A DNA stretch of 64,000 nucleotides from Accumulibacter appositus (GCF_035440685.1 NZ_DAORMW010000023.1); one strand, 5' to 3'. Shown: positions 8,696-17,688, counted from the first letter of the stretch. Notes: generated by a model not told the origin, from the letters alone. Made by a program: numbers and translations.

Positions 8696-11131
8696 TCAGC
8701 TGCGGCCCGCACGCCAACGCTTGAGGAGCAGCGAGTTGGAGACCACCGAGACCGAACTCATCGCCATTGCGGCGCCGGCAATGACCGGGTTGAGCATGCC
8801 CAGCGCGGCCAGCGGTATGCCTAGCACGTTGTAGATAAAGGCAGAGAAGAGATTCTGCCTGATTTTGCGTAGGGTCGCACGGGAAAGAAGGATGGCGTCG
8901 GCAATTCCGTTGAGGTCGCCACGCACCAAGGTCACGTCGGCTGCCTCGATGGCGGCGTCCGATCCGGCGCCGATGGCGAAGCTGACATCGGCCGCCGCCA
9001 GCGCCGGCGCGTCGTTGATGCCGTCGCCGACCATGGCCACGACAGCGCCGCCGGCCTTCAGCGCATTGATCGCCGCAGCTTTTTCGCCGGGAAGTATGCC
9101 GGCCCGGAAATCCTCGATTCCCGCTTCGTCAGCGATCGCCGCGGCGGTCGCCGTGTGGTCGCCGGTGAGCATCACCACCCGGATACCCATGCCTTTGAGC
9201 CGGGCTACGGCGGCGCCCGAGGTCGATCGCAAGGGGTCGGCGATGGCCAGCAATGCCAGAGCGGCCTCGCTGCCCCTCCGGCCGCTTTCGCTAGTACCGC
9301 CGCCGGAGCTCTGTTCGCTCAGTACCACGACCGTCTTGCCCGTGCGCTGCAGGCTGTCGATCTGTTCGCGCGGCAAGCTCATGCCGACGAATTCGCTGGG
9401 AGAAGCGAGGCGCAGCAGGCGCCCGCCAACCCGGCCTTCCACCCCGCGGCCGGGGAGGGCACGGAAATTGGTCAGACTTGCCAGCGTCAGCCGGCTGGTT
9501 TGGGCATGCCGCAGGATGGCCTTGGCCAAGGGATGCTCGGAACCCTGTTCGAGAGCTGCTGCCAGTGCCAGGGCCTCGTCAGCCGACACGGCCAGCGGCA
9601 GCAGGTCGGTGAGCACCGGCTCGCCGCGGGTCAGTGTGCCGGTCTTGTCGACTGCCAGCACGCTGATCTTCTCTGCATGTTCCAGCGCTTCGGCATTCTT
9701 GACCAGGATTCCCTCGGCGGCACCGCGTCCGGTGGCGACCATGATTGCCGTCGGCGTCGCCAGCCCGAGGGCGCAAGGGCAGGCAATCACCAGTACCGCC
9801 ACGGCATTGACCAGGGCGGCGCTGAAGTCGCCGCCAAACGACCACCAGCCAAGCAGGGTGCACAGCGCAATGGCGCAGACGACGGGCACGAAAACCGCCG
9901 AGATGCGGTCGGCGAGTCGTTGCACGGGCGCTTTTGATCCCTGGGCTTCGGCGACCATGCGGATGATTCCGGCGAGCAGGGTGTGCTCGCCGACGCCGCT
10001 GGCTCGGCAGCGCAGCATGCCCTCGCCGTTGCCCGTGGCCGCGAAGACGCGTGCTCCCGGCTGCTTGGCCACCGGCATGCTTTCGCCAGTGAGCATCGCT
10101 TCATTGACCGACGATGCCCCGTCAATGACTTCGCCATCGACCGGCAGGCTTTCACCCGGGCGGACGAGAAAGATATCACCGGGAATGAGCAGCGCGGCAT
10201 CGAGTTCGATGAGCTTGCCGTCGCGCTCGACGCGCGCGGTTTTCGGCTGCAGGCGAACGAGCGCTTCGATGGCGTCAGTGGTTCTCGCCTTGGCGCGTGC
10301 TTCGAGCACTTTGCCAAGCAGTACCAAGGTGATCACCGCCGCCGAAGCCTCGAAATAGACGTGTAGATGGGCCGCGCCCGCGACGGTGACGAAGAGGCTG
10401 AAACCATAGGCCATGCTGGTTCCCAGGGCGACCAGCAGGTCCATGTTCGCGCCGCCACCGCGCAAGGCTTTCCACGCGCCAGCGTAGAAACGCCAGCCGA
10501 TCCAGAACTGTACCGGGGTCGCCAGTCCGAGTTGCAGCCAGCGCGGCAGAGGATCCTGGTGAGCTGGTGCGCTGCCATCGAACATGGTCAGCATCTGTGC
10601 GACCAAGGGCAGGGTCAGCGCGGCAGCGATCCAGAAGCGGCGCAGTTCAGCCTGTTCGGCGGCCAGTTTTCTGGCCTTCTCGTCGCTGCGCGAGCGATCG
10701 TCGGCGAGCCGGCCGGCAAAGCCGGCGCGCTCGACAGTGGCCAGCAGCAGCGCTAGATCGACCATGCCTGGCGTATAGCGGACCGTCGCCCGCTCGGTCG
10801 CCAGGTTGACCGCCGCCTCGACTCCCGGCAGACGGTTGAGGAGCTTTTCAAGGCGCGTCGAGCAGGCGGCGCAGGTCATGCCCTCGATGGCCAGTTCGCT
10901 GGCCTGTTGCGGCACGCTGAAACCGGCTTTCTCGATTGCGGCGACGACCTCTTTCGGCGAGCTGGCGCCCGCTGAAAGATCGACCTGGGCGCGTTCGCTG
11001 GCCAGGTTGACGCTAGCCATGACGCCGGGCAGGCGGTTCAGGACTTTCTCGATGCGCGTCGCGCAGGCGGCGCAAGTCATGCCGGCGATCGGCAGATCGA
11101 GGTGCGGTGAGTTCTTCTCTTGTTCGCTCAT
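8696..11131 (-). CDS. copA: Copper-translocating P1B-type ATPase, two N-terminal HMA domains
   Basis: The 811-aa product pumps Cu(I) across the inner membrane using ATP. Two metal-binding domains start the protein, each with GMTCAAC (about residues 17-24 and 84-91). The channel motif CPCALGLATPTA identifies a copper/silver pump; DKTGTLT holds the phosphorylated aspartate, and GDGINDAPAL closes the P-domain. Eight membrane segments are expected. The order ATPase, TauE/SafE-like protein, hemN, fnr recalls cbb3-oxidase assembly clusters, so it could serve as CcoI-type copper supplier rather than pure copper detoxification. Two HMA domains and a CopZ partner favour the CopA assignment. Confidence 0.93.
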   Translation of the reverse strand: MSEQEKNSPHLDLPIAGMTCAACATRIEKVLNRLPGVMASVNLASERAQVDLSAGASSPKEVVAAIEKAGFSVPQQASELAIEGMTCAACSTRLEKLLNRLPGVEAAVNLATERATVRYTPGMVDLALLLATVERAGFAGRLADDRSRSDEKARKLAAEQAELRRFWIAAALTLPLVAQMLTMFDGSAPAHQDPLPRWLQLGLATPVQFWIGWRFYAGAWKALRGGGANMDLLVALGTSMAYGFSLFVTVAGAAHLHVYFEASAAVITLVLLGKVLEARAKARTTDAIEALVRLQPKTARVERDGKLIELDAALLIPGDIFLVRPGESLPVDGEVIDGASSVNEAMLTGESMPVAKQPGARVFAATGNGEGMLRCRASGVGEHTLLAGIIRMVAEAQGSKAPVQRLADRISAVFVPVVCAIALCTLLGWWSFGGDFSAALVNAVAVLVIACPCALGLATPTAIMVATGRGAAEGILVKNAEALEHAEKISVLAVDKTGTLTRGEPVLTDLLPLAVSADEALALAAALEQGSEHPLAKAILRHAQTSRLTLASLTNFRALPGRGVEGRVGGRLLRLASPSEFVGMSLPREQIDSLQRTGKTVVVLSEQSSGGGTSESGRRGSEAALALLAIADPLRSTSGAAVARLKGMGIRVVMLTGDHTATAAAIADEAGIEDFRAGILPGEKAAAINALKAGGAVVAMVGDGINDAPALAAADVSFAIGAGSDAAIEAADVTLVRGDLNGIADAILLSRATLRKIRQNLFSAFIYNVLGIPLAALGMLNPVIAGAAMAMSSVSVVSNSLLLKRWRAGRS

Positions 11132-11177
11132 GGCAATGGCAGCGGTAGGGGGGCGAGGGACGGCATCACTTGGCCAA

Positions 11178-11858
11178 TCAGGAACTGCCCGTCACGATGC
11201 GCGCCAGAGCGATCAGGCCCCAGACGCCAAAGCCGAGAATCAGCATCCCGGAGGCGACGCGTAGCGTGCGATTGCGTGCATAGGCCTGCAGGCGCGTGGC
11301 AAGCAGACCCGCCAGCAGCAGATTGGGCAGGGTGCCGGCGCCGAACGCAAGCATCAGCCCGGCACCGTGCACTGCCGAACCGCTGGTCAAAGCGGTGGCC
11401 AGTGCGCTGTACACCAGGCCGCAGGGCAACCAGCCCCAGAGCAGGCCGAGTGGAAAAGCCTGCGCCATGCTCCGTGCGGGCAGGAAATGCCGGGTCAGCG
11501 GTTGCAGATGGCGCCACAGCTTCTGGCCGAAGCGCTCGGTAAACGCCAGCGCTCTGGTCAGGCCCATCAGGTAGAGCCCGAGGGCGATGAGCATCAGGTT
11601 GGCGAGCAGGAAGAGGGCGTTGCGCAGCGGTAGCTGCCCGGACAAGGCCAGGCTCGCTTCGCCGAGCGAACCGGCGATGGCCCCGGCCGCAGCATAGCTG
11701 ATGATTCGTCCGGCGTTGTAGGCGAGGTGCAGCGAGGCACGTGCGGGACCGCCCATCGACAGCGCGCCGACGATGCCGCCGCACATGACGACGCAGTGCG
11801 TTCCCCCCAGCAGGCCGATCAAGAGCAGGGCGAGATAAGTCGATTCTGGCATTGGCAT
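11178..11858 (-). CDS. TauE/SafE-like (DsbD-type) integral membrane protein
   Basis: This 226-aa polytopic membrane protein has about six hydrophobic segments. The N-terminus ALLLIGLLGGTHCVVMCGG and the middle LGLLWGWLPCGLVYSAL match the small 'sulfite exporter TauE/SafE' proteins related to the DsbD membrane core, where paired Cys or Cys/Pro motifs sit in helices 1 and 4. Such proteins commonly sit between the cbb3-associated copper ATPase and hemN/fnr, as here. A role in copper or heme delivery to the oxidase is an inference from position. It ends about 46 bp before the ATPase start in the same direction. Confidence 0.75.
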   Translation of the reverse strand: MPMPESTYLALLLIGLLGGTHCVVMCGGIVGALSMGGPARASLHLAYNAGRIISYAAAGAIAGSLGEASLALSGQLPLRNALFLLANLMLIALGLYLMGLTRALAFTERFGQKLWRHLQPLTRHFLPARSMAQAFPLGLLWGWLPCGLVYSALATALTSGSAVHGAGLMLAFGAGTLPNLLLAGLLATRLQAYARNRTLRVASGMLILGFGVWGLIALARIVTGSS

Positions 11859-11860
11859 TA

Positions 11861-11930
11861 GTGCGAAAGTCGCGCAAGCGACTCACGAAGCGCCCTTCTC
11901 CCCTCGCGGGAGAAGGGCGGTGGAAGAGGG
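11861..11930 (+). repeat. Dispersed palindromic repeat, partial copy A
   Basis: This is the first ~70 bp of a repeat seen in full at 16032-16158, 21988-22113 and 28176-28301. It keeps the GAAAGTCGCG...GCGACTCACG stem-loop and the CCCTTCTCCCC...GGGAGAAGGG hairpin, then diverges after GAAGAGGG. It lies between the TauE/SafE-like gene and hemN. Confidence 0.8.
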
Positions 11931-12040
11931 GGCGGGTCGCAGGACGAGCGCGAACGCCGAAATGAAAAAGGAGGGATTCTACTCCCTCCATCTCTGCGTT
12001 CGCCTGCAGCTCAGCCGTGAGGGGGAATCCGGTGCAGGCT

Positions 12041-13438
12041 TCAGATCACTTTCGAGTAGCGGGTACGCTGTCGGTCGGCACGCAGATAGCGGTCGAAAAC
12101 CATCGAAATTGCGCGTACCAGCATCCGGCCTTTCGGGAGAACGGTGATCCAGCGGTCGTCGATGCGCACTAGCCCGGCATCGACCATCTCGCGCAGATCT
12201 TCGAGCTCGGTGGCGAAATGCTTTCTGAACTCGATCAGATGAGCAATTTCAATCGACTCGATGGACAACTCGAAATGACACATCAGCGATTGAATGATCG
12301 ACCGCCGCAAGAGGTCGTCGGCGTTCAGTTCGATACCGCGATAGACGGGCAGGGTGCCGCTGTCGAGCAGGTCATAGTACTCGTCGAGCGTTTTCACGTT
12401 CTGACTGTAGGTCGGCCCGACCTTACCGATCGACGAGATGCCGAAGGCCAGCAGGTCGCAGTCCGAATGGGTCGAATAGCCCTGGAAGTTGCGATGCAGG
12501 CGACCCTGGCGCTGGGCCGTTGCCAGTTCATCGTCGGGTTTGGCGAAGTGGTCCATGCCAATATACACATAGCCGGCTTCGGTCATCTTGCGGATGGCCA
12601 GGGAAAGAATCTGCAGGCGCGCGTCGGCGCTCGGCATATCCACGTCCAGGATGCGTCGCTGCGGCTTGAACAGGCTCGGCAAGTGCGCGTAGTTGTAGAT
12701 CGATACGCGATCTGGGCTGGCGGCAATGACCCGGTCCAGGGTGCGACTGAAGCCGATCACGGTCTGTTTGGGCAGGCCGTAGATCAGGTCGACGCTGATC
12801 GATTTGAAGCCGCTGGCGCGCGCCGCGTTGATTACCGACAGGGTCTCTTCCTCGCTCTGGATTCTATTTACGGCCTGCTGGACGGCCGGGTCGAAGTCCT
12901 GGACGCCGACGCTCATGCGATTGAAGCCCAGTTCGGCGAGCAGTTCGACGGTTGCGCGATCGACTTTGCGCGGGTCGACTTCGATCGAGTACTCGCCATC
13001 GTCGATCAAGGTGAAGTGCTGGCGTGTTGCCGCCATCAGCTGCCGCATTTCATCGTGCGAAAGGAAGGTCGGCGTGCCGCCACCCCAGTGCAGCTGCACC
13101 ACTTCGTGATCGCCTCCTTCAAGATAGCTGCTTTGCAGCGCCAGCTCTCGCGCCAGATACTTCAGGTATTTGGCTGAGCGACCATGGTCCTTGGTGATGA
13201 TCTTGTTGCAGGCACAGTAGTAACAGATGGTGTTGCAGAACGGAATGTGGAAGTACAATGACAACTGCCGGCTGACGGCACCGATGTTGCGCTTGCCGAG
13301 CCACAGCTGGTACGCATCCGGGCCAAAGGCCTCGACAAAGCGATCCGCTGTCGGGTAGGACGTGTAGCGGGGGCCATTGATGTCGAAGCGGCGAATGATC
13401 TGCGGATCAAAAACAAGGTTTTCTGCGACAGAGTTCAT
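12041..13438 (-). CDS. hemN: Oxygen-independent coproporphyrinogen III oxidase (radical SAM)
   Basis: HemN decarboxylates coproporphyrinogen III to protoporphyrinogen IX without oxygen, so heme can be made for anaerobic respiration. The 465-aa protein starts MNSVAENLVFD and has the family's RYTSYPTADRF segment, then the radical-SAM 4Fe-4S motif CNTICYYCAC (C-x3-C-x2-C) and the GGGTPTFL glycine motif. The frame opens upstream to 13507, but that would run through the FNR-type box at 13494-13507; ATG 13438 is chosen. A -10-like ATAATG (13470-13465, minus strand) lies where the box would be at -41.5, so anaerobic activation by Fnr is likely. Confidence 0.95.
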   Translation of the reverse strand: MNSVAENLVFDPQIIRRFDINGPRYTSYPTADRFVEAFGPDAYQLWLGKRNIGAVSRQLSLYFHIPFCNTICYYCACNKIITKDHGRSAKYLKYLARELALQSSYLEGGDHEVVQLHWGGGTPTFLSHDEMRQLMAATRQHFTLIDDGEYSIEVDPRKVDRATVELLAELGFNRMSVGVQDFDPAVQQAVNRIQSEEETLSVINAARASGFKSISVDLIYGLPKQTVIGFSRTLDRVIAASPDRVSIYNYAHLPSLFKPQRRILDVDMPSADARLQILSLAIRKMTEAGYVYIGMDHFAKPDDELATAQRQGRLHRNFQGYSTHSDCDLLAFGISSIGKVGPTYSQNVKTLDEYYDLLDSGTLPVYRGIELNADDLLRRSIIQSLMCHFELSIESIEIAHLIEFRKHFATELEDLREMVDAGLVRIDDRWITVLPKGRMLVRAISMVFDRYLRADRQRTRYSKVI

Positions 13439-13493
13439 GTTTCCACTACATTGTTGGTTGCGTGCATTATCGGATTGCCCTGAGGTAATCGGG

Positions 13494-13507
13494 TTGACGT
13501 GGATCAA
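13494..13507. promoter_or_regulatory. FNR-type box between hemN and fnr
   Basis: TTGAC-GTGG-ATCAA matches the FNR consensus TTGAT-N4-ATCAA at nine of ten positions. Its centre is 62 bp from the hemN ATG and 34 bp from the fnr ATG. A -10-like element for hemN falls at the distance expected for class II activation. For fnr the box would overlap the promoter, which fits negative autoregulation. Confidence 0.8.
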
Positions 13508-13534
13508 ACGCGGGGTTTAGTGAAAAGGACGCCG

Positions 13535-14278
13535 ATGTCGACGAAGGATGCGACCGTGAGGCTCGCCTTTGAGGTTGTGAAGACCGCTTGTTCGAACTGC
13601 AACCTGCGCGAGCTCTGCCTGCCTATTGGCCTCGAAGCAGACGAACTGAGGAAGCTGGACGAGCTGGTTTCGACGCGCAGACGGCTCAAGCGTGGCGACT
13701 ACCTGTACCGTGTGGGCCAGGAATTCGAGTCCATCTACGCGGTCCGCAGCGGTTTTTTCAAGACCGACGTGTTGATCGAGGACGGTCGCGATCAGGTCAC
13801 CGGTTTTCAGATGACTGGTGAGTTGCTCGGCCTGGACGGGATCAGCAGCGAAGTGCATACCTGCAACGCCATTGCTCTCGAGGACAGCGAAGTCTGCGCC
13901 ATTCCCTTTTCGCATCTCGAAGGCTTGTCGCGGCAGATTCACACCCTGCAGCACCACTTTCATCAGGTGATGAGCCGCGAGATCGTTCGTGATCACGGGG
14001 TGATGATGTTGCTCGGCACGATGCGCGCCGAGGAACGCCTGGCGGCCTTCCTGCTTAATCTTTCGCAGCGCTTCAAGGCGCGTGGCTACTCGCCGGCCGA
14101 ATTCAACCTGCGTATGTCGCGTGACGAAATTGGCAGCTATCTCGGCCTCAAGCTGGAAACCGTCAGCCGTGCCTTTTCGCGCTTTCAGGACGAAGGCCTG
14201 CTTTCCGTCCACCAGAGAAAAATCCGCATTCTCAACACCGCCGGCCTGAAGAAACTGATGTCCCATCAACGCGTTTGA
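13535..14278 (+). CDS. fnr: Fumarate/nitrate reduction regulator (Crp/Fnr family, Fe-S type)
   Basis: Fnr is an oxygen-sensing activator that binds a 4Fe-4S cluster. The 247-aa protein has an N-terminal cysteine cluster CSNCNLREL-C (residues ~20-30) plus the central cysteine in the HTCNAIAL segment, a cyclic-nucleotide-type beta barrel, and the C-terminal helix-turn-helix DEIGSYLGLKLETVSRAFSRF, whose ETVSR recognition helix predicts binding to TTGAT-type half sites. ATG 13535 has AAGGAC upstream. It is divergent from hemN, and its predicted targets in this window are hemN, the hemerythrin, the stress protein and the nir genes. Confidence 0.93.
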   Translation: MSTKDATVRLAFEVVKTACSNCNLRELCLPIGLEADELRKLDELVSTRRRLKRGDYLYRVGQEFESIYAVRSGFFKTDVLIEDGRDQVTGFQMTGELLGLDGISSEVHTCNAIALEDSEVCAIPFSHLEGLSRQIHTLQHHFHQVMSREIVRDHGVMMLLGTMRAEERLAAFLLNLSQRFKARGYSPAEFNLRMSRDEIGSYLGLKLETVSRAFSRFQDEGLLSVHQRKIRILNTAGLKKLMSHQRV

Positions 14279-14313
14279 GGCGGTGCAAGAGGTGCCTTTC
14301 CTTGCTTGCTGCT

Positions 14314-14709
14314 TCAAGGGATCCACGCCAGCGGGCCGAGCGCGTTGCGGCTGACAGCGACGGCGACGATGTAGGCAAAGGCCAGTAGCGCGGCGATGAA
14401 GAAGATCGCTCGCTGGCTTTGGCTGCGGCCGCGCTTCAAGGCCATGGTCCCGCAGCCGATGTAGATCAGCAGGCCGATCAGTTTGGCGGTCAACCAGGTG
14501 GCCGCGAAGGGATACTGAGCGCTGATCACGGCCATGGCGATGGCGCTGGCCAGCAGGACGGTATCCACGATATGGGGCAGGACGCGTACCAGCGGTTGCT
14601 GCAGGCGCGGTGATTTGCCGAGCATCCAGAGCCCGCGCACGAAGAACCCTGCGCCGCTCAGCACGACGCAGCCGATATGCAGGTATTTCAGAGTCAGATA
14701 GGTACTCAT
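14314..14709 (-). CDS. SirB2-family membrane protein
   Basis: The 131-aa product (MSTYLTLKYLHIGCVVLSG...) has four hydrophobic helices and looks like the SirB2 family, small inner-membrane proteins of unknown biochemical role. Its ATG overlaps the stop codon of the large membrane-protein gene upstream by one base, so the two are translationally coupled. The frame extends upstream to 15300 in an unrelated, non-hydrophobic stretch antisense-like in character, so the short form is chosen. Its presence in the hemerythrin/DUF2249 group suggests a link to anaerobic or NO physiology, which is inference only. Confidence 0.78.
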   Translation of the reverse strand: MSTYLTLKYLHIGCVVLSGAGFFVRGLWMLGKSPRLQQPLVRVLPHIVDTVLLASAIAMAVISAQYPFAATWLTAKLIGLLIYIGCGTMALKRGRSQSQRAIFFIAALLAFAYIVAVAVSRNALGPLAWIP

Positions 14710-16031
14710 TACCGGGCTGCCGCTGCCGCAGCGGAAGTGAGTGTCAGGGTTTCTACGATCTTCAACCGCTGCCGGCGGTAGAAGGCGACCGCGGCCAGCA
14801 GGTTGCGCAGCAGCCAGGCATTGGCCAGCAACAGCGCCAATCCAGCGGGATAAGTGAGCCACTCTGGCCAGAGCACGGCTGCCAGCAGGAGCGCCACGGC
14901 GACGAAGTGTGCCTGCATCTGCCGGTCGAGCTGGGCCCCGGCGATGACCTTGTTCATGTTCGGAGGAAGCACGCGCCCGCGCCCGAGATTCTGCAGGTGT
15001 GACCAGACCAGGAAAGGCACGATCTTGTAAAGCATGCCGATCATTACCGACATGAAGCCGCCGAACAGCGCCAGGACGCCGCACAGCAGCGGCCACTCGG
15101 AGCGCTCGCCAAGGGGCGGCCAACTGCTTGCCGCAAGCCACAGCGAGCAGGCGGCCAACGTGCTTAGCATCGCCACGCGCCAATAATGCTGGGTGGCGTC
15201 GAAACGGGCACGCTTGCTGCGGCTTTGCAGCTGAAGTGTCAGCGCCGCGAAAGCGGCGACGGTGAGCACCGCCAGCGCCGCGAGCCAGGGTGACGACCAT
15301 TGCCAGCCGGCGATATCGACGCTACTCCACAGCAACAATAGCGCGAAAAGCGACCAGGAAAAGCGGCGCGTGAACCACTCTGGGTAGGCTGGCGTCATCT
15401 GGAACATCGGTACTACGACGAAAGCGACGGCAGCTAGAAGAACGACACTCCAGCCGATGAAACCCCAGCCGAGATGGATCGACGTCAGCTGCATCAGTGG
15501 CAAGGCCAGCGCGCCGTCGAGAGCCACGGCCAGCAGCATGCCGAGGCACACGGTCACCGCCAAGCCAATCAAGGACAGTTTCAGACCCAGAATGGTCGGG
15601 TTGGTCGAAGGCACGCCATACAAGGCGTGCCCGGCGCCAAAAATGAACAGTGCGACGCCGCAGCCAATAGACAATGCGGCCAGCTCGAATAGCAGCGGCT
15701 GGTAGCTCAGGAAGCCCGCCGCCAACAGCAGCGCGCCAGCGGCGACTGCCAGGTGAACCAGGGTGGCCAGGAGCTGCGGTCGCGAGATGTTTGCGCCGGC
15801 GACCACCGGAAGGATCTGGAGCATCGCGCCGAGCATCACCTGCAGCATGAAGCCGACGGTGATCAGGTGCGTCAGCGCCAGAGCGGCCCCGGTCCAGCGT
15901 GAGGCGAATAGCTCGGGACCACTCCACAACACAAGCAGGGCGGCGAGGACGGCAAACAGCGGTGCAGTCAGAAAAAAACGAAGTGGCGCGGCGAGCGGGG
16001 GAGCCTGATCGAAGGATAGCAGCGCCTGCAT
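14709..16031 (-). CDS. Polytopic membrane protein, NnrS/heme-copper-oxidase-subunit-I-like
   Basis: The 440-aa protein has about twelve hydrophobic segments. The stretch HLITVGFMLQVMLGAMLQILPVV and later GLKLSLIGL and HLGWGFIGW segments carry histidines in helices, which recalls NnrS and cytochrome-oxidase subunit I-like proteins near denitrification genes. Exact family membership cannot be settled by eye. It is followed with a 1-bp overlap by the SirB2-like gene and lies downstream of DUF2249 and hemerythrin genes. These neighbours point to NO or anaerobic respiration, but no catalytic activity can be claimed. Confidence 0.6.
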   Translation of the reverse strand: MQALLSFDQAPPLAAPLRFFLTAPLFAVLAALLVLWSGPELFASRWTGAALALTHLITVGFMLQVMLGAMLQILPVVAGANISRPQLLATLVHLAVAAGALLLAAGFLSYQPLLFELAALSIGCGVALFIFGAGHALYGVPSTNPTILGLKLSLIGLAVTVCLGMLLAVALDGALALPLMQLTSIHLGWGFIGWSVVLLAAVAFVVVPMFQMTPAYPEWFTRRFSWSLFALLLLWSSVDIAGWQWSSPWLAALAVLTVAAFAALTLQLQSRSKRARFDATQHYWRVAMLSTLAACSLWLAASSWPPLGERSEWPLLCGVLALFGGFMSVMIGMLYKIVPFLVWSHLQNLGRGRVLPPNMNKVIAGAQLDRQMQAHFVAVALLLAAVLWPEWLTYPAGLALLLANAWLLRNLLAAVAFYRRQRLKIVETLTLTSAAAAAAR

Positions 16032-16158
16032 TACCGTGAAAGTCGCGTAAGCGACTCACGAACCTTCCTTCTCCCCCCGCGGGAGAAGGGCCGGGGGAAG
16101 AGGGGGGGCCGGTCATGACTTTCATCATTTGGGGTGTCTCGGCATGTCATGATCGTTA
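16032..16158 (+). repeat. Dispersed palindromic repeat, full copy B
   Basis: A full ~127-bp copy: it begins TTACCGTGAAAGTCGCG, has a GTCGC...GCGAC stem, a strong CTTCTCCC...GGGAGAAGG hairpin, a GGTCATGACTTTCATCA segment and ends ATGATCGTTA. The GTGAAAGTC near the start can pair with GACTTTCAT near the end, so the whole unit can form a larger fold. It occupies the gap between the membrane-protein gene and DUF2249. Confidence 0.88.
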
Positions 16159-16404
16159 CGGCGCTTGATGTTGGATCAGGACTTCCACCGTGCCGTCAGC
16201 TCGGCGCTCGCTCTTCCAGGTGAAACCGTTGAGTTGGAGAGCCCTGTACAGCGGGTAAGGCTCACGCGGCAGGAGCACCAGCAGTCTTTCCGAGGTCGCA
16301 AGCTTGTCGAGTGCTTCCATGGTGCGAACCATTGGTTCCGGTGGCTCCAGGTCGCGGGCGTCAAGGAGGATGGGGGGCTGGCTGTCGCTTTCCATCTGCA
16401 TCAT
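16156..16404 (-). CDS. DUF2249 domain protein
   Basis: This 82-aa protein is a single SirA/TusA-like DUF2249 domain: ILLDARDLEPPEPMVRTMEALDKL, then LLVLLPREPYPLYRALQLNGF and a beta-strand C-terminus. The LDxRxLEPPEPM segment is typical. DUF2249 domains are often fused to or next to hemerythrin-like and NO-related proteins in denitrifiers, and here the gene overlaps the hemerythrin stop codon by 4 bp (ATGA type). Its stop codon lies at the very edge of the repeat copy at 16032-16158. The function is unknown. Confidence 0.83.
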   Translation of the reverse strand: MMQMESDSQPPILLDARDLEPPEPMVRTMEALDKLATSERLLVLLPREPYPLYRALQLNGFTWKSERRADGTVEVLIQHQAP

Positions 16405-16862
16405 GCGGGCGTTTTTGCCTGACCAGCGAGCTGCTTCTGCAGTTGTGGCAGCAGCGCATCCAGCTGGTCGGCCAATTGCTGGTCACACATCGGATACAGG
16501 ATGTTTTCTTCCTTGACATTGTGTTGCTGGATCATGATCAACAGGGTCTCGGCGTTGCCGCTGTAGTCCTCCACATCGCGCTCGGCCAGGGCGGTTTCCG
16601 CCGCGGCCAATAGCTGCCGCATTTGCATGTGCTCGCTACGCATGACCTGCGTTGGCCCCTGATACATGCCGGTGCGCTTCTCAAAGAGGGGGAAGAGAAT
16701 CGCTTCCTCGGCCTCGAAATGATTCAGCAGAGCGTCTCGCAAGCGTGGAAACTCCGTCTGTGCCAGTTCCCAGTCCTCGTCTGCCACAGCCTTCTCGATC
16801 GCAGCCAGAAAGTCATCGCAAGAGCGATGATCCTGGGTCATCAATTCGCTGATCTCGTGCAT
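16401..16862 (-). CDS. Hemerythrin (HHE) domain protein
   Basis: A 153-aa four-helix protein with spaced histidines and acidic ligands expected for a di-iron site: MTQDHRSCDDFL, LLNHFEAEEAILFPLF, MRSEHMQMRQLL and QHNVKEENILYPMCD. Such proteins bind O2 or NO or help repair Fe-S centres. The frame is open to 16964, but an FNR box at 16918-16931 overlaps the ATG at 16928. ATG 16862 has GAGG six bases upstream and lies 62 bp from the box centre, the same geometry as hemN, so it is chosen. It begins an operon with DUF2249 and probably the two membrane-protein genes. Confidence 0.85.
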   Translation of the reverse strand: MHEISELMTQDHRSCDDFLAAIEKAVADEDWELAQTEFPRLRDALLNHFEAEEAILFPLFEKRTGMYQGPTQVMRSEHMQMRQLLAAAETALAERDVEDYSGNAETLLIMIQQHNVKEENILYPMCDQQLADQLDALLPQLQKQLAGQAKTPA

Positions 16863-16917
16863 GAGATGCCTCGCAAAATTAGTGGTGCCATTGTCGGCCG
16901 CTGCAGCACCGCTAGCG

Positions 16918-16931
16918 TTGATCGACATCAA
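16918..16931. promoter_or_regulatory. FNR/DNR-type box upstream of the hemerythrin operon
   Basis: TTGAT-CGAC-ATCAA is a perfect match to the FNR-family consensus. A -10-like GACAAT (16895-16890, minus strand) places the box at about -41.5 of a start near 16883. The downstream hemerythrin and DUF2249 genes fit control by Fnr or a NO-sensing paralogue. Confidence 0.85.
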
Positions 16932-17167
16932 ACAATGTTTTTCAAGGTGTCGTGCCTTGAACACACGACCTGATTTGCCCCGAAGGGCTCGCCAATGCAG
17001 GCATCGGCTGATGACAGTAGATTTCCTGCCCGCCCTTAGGCGGCGATGCGGCGAAAAAGTTCGCGGTCGTCTGTTCTTTTGGCTGACTACCTTTGCGGGA
17101 AATCGCTTTCACCGCCAGGATGCCGGCTTTCTCCGGGTTGCAACTTGGTCGAAAGCCGGCCTGTCGT

Positions 17168-17209
17168 TTGACTTCCGTCAAGATTGGTGTGACCTTTGTT
17201 GCCTATAGT
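17168..17209 (+). promoter_or_regulatory. FNR-like box and promoter of the universal stress protein gene
   Basis: TTGAC-TTCC-GTCAA (17168-17181) is a symmetric variant of the FNR box. TATAGT at 17204-17209 is a good -10 hexamer. With a start near 17216 the box centre is at -41.5, the standard class II position. The coding start is 17245 with GGAGG upstream. Confidence 0.68.
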
Positions 17210-17244
17210 CAATTGTCAATTGACGTCACTGTGGAGGAAGCGCC

Positions 17245-17688
17245 ATGTTCAAGCACATCCTTGTTCCTGCGGATGGATCAGATCTTTCAAAGGAAACGGC
17301 TCGGCGCGCGGTTTCGTTCGCCAAGGAGGCCGGAGCGCGCATTACCGCTTTTTTCGCCAAGCCGGAATACCCGGTCAGCTACTACGGCGAAGGCGCGCTG
17401 ATCGATCCGACCACACCCGAGAAATTTGCCGAACTTGCCGAGCAGCAAGCGCAGCAAGTCCTTGACTTCGTCGCCGACCTGGGGAAGGAGGCTGGCGTCC
17501 CGGTCGACAAGTTCTCGCTGACCAGTGACATTCCTTACGAGGCGATCATCGACGCGGCGACGCAATCAGGCTGTGATCTGATCTTCATGGCCTCGCATGG
17601 CCGCCGGGGAATCAGCGCCTTGTTGCTCGGCAGCGAGACCCACAAGGTGCTCACGCACTCGACCATTCCCGTTCTCGTCTATCGCTGA
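17245..17688 (+). CDS. Universal stress protein, UspA family
   Basis: The 147-aa protein is a single Usp domain: MFKHILVPADGSDLSKETARRA at the start, SHGRRGISALLLGSETHKVL at the end with the G-x2-G-x9-G-S ATP-binding pattern, and VLVYR as the last strand. ATP-binding Usp proteins modulate survival under starvation or low oxygen. The upstream FNR-like box and -10 element imply anaerobic induction, as known for several denitrifier Usp genes. It stands alone, with the hemerythrin operon divergent to the left. Confidence 0.92.
   Translation: MFKHILVPADGSDLSKETARRAVSFAKEAGARITAFFAKPEYPVSYYGEGALIDPTTPEKFAELAEQQAQQVLDFVADLGKEAGVPVDKFSLTSDIPYEAIIDAATQSGCDLIFMASHGRRGISALLLGSETHKVLTHSTIPVLVYR

Noticed and set aside
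16863..16964. Longer hemerythrin start at ATG 16928 or 16964
   Set aside because: A perfect FNR-type box at 16918-16931 covers that ATG, while ATG 16862 has a ribosome site and the same box-to-start distance as hemN.
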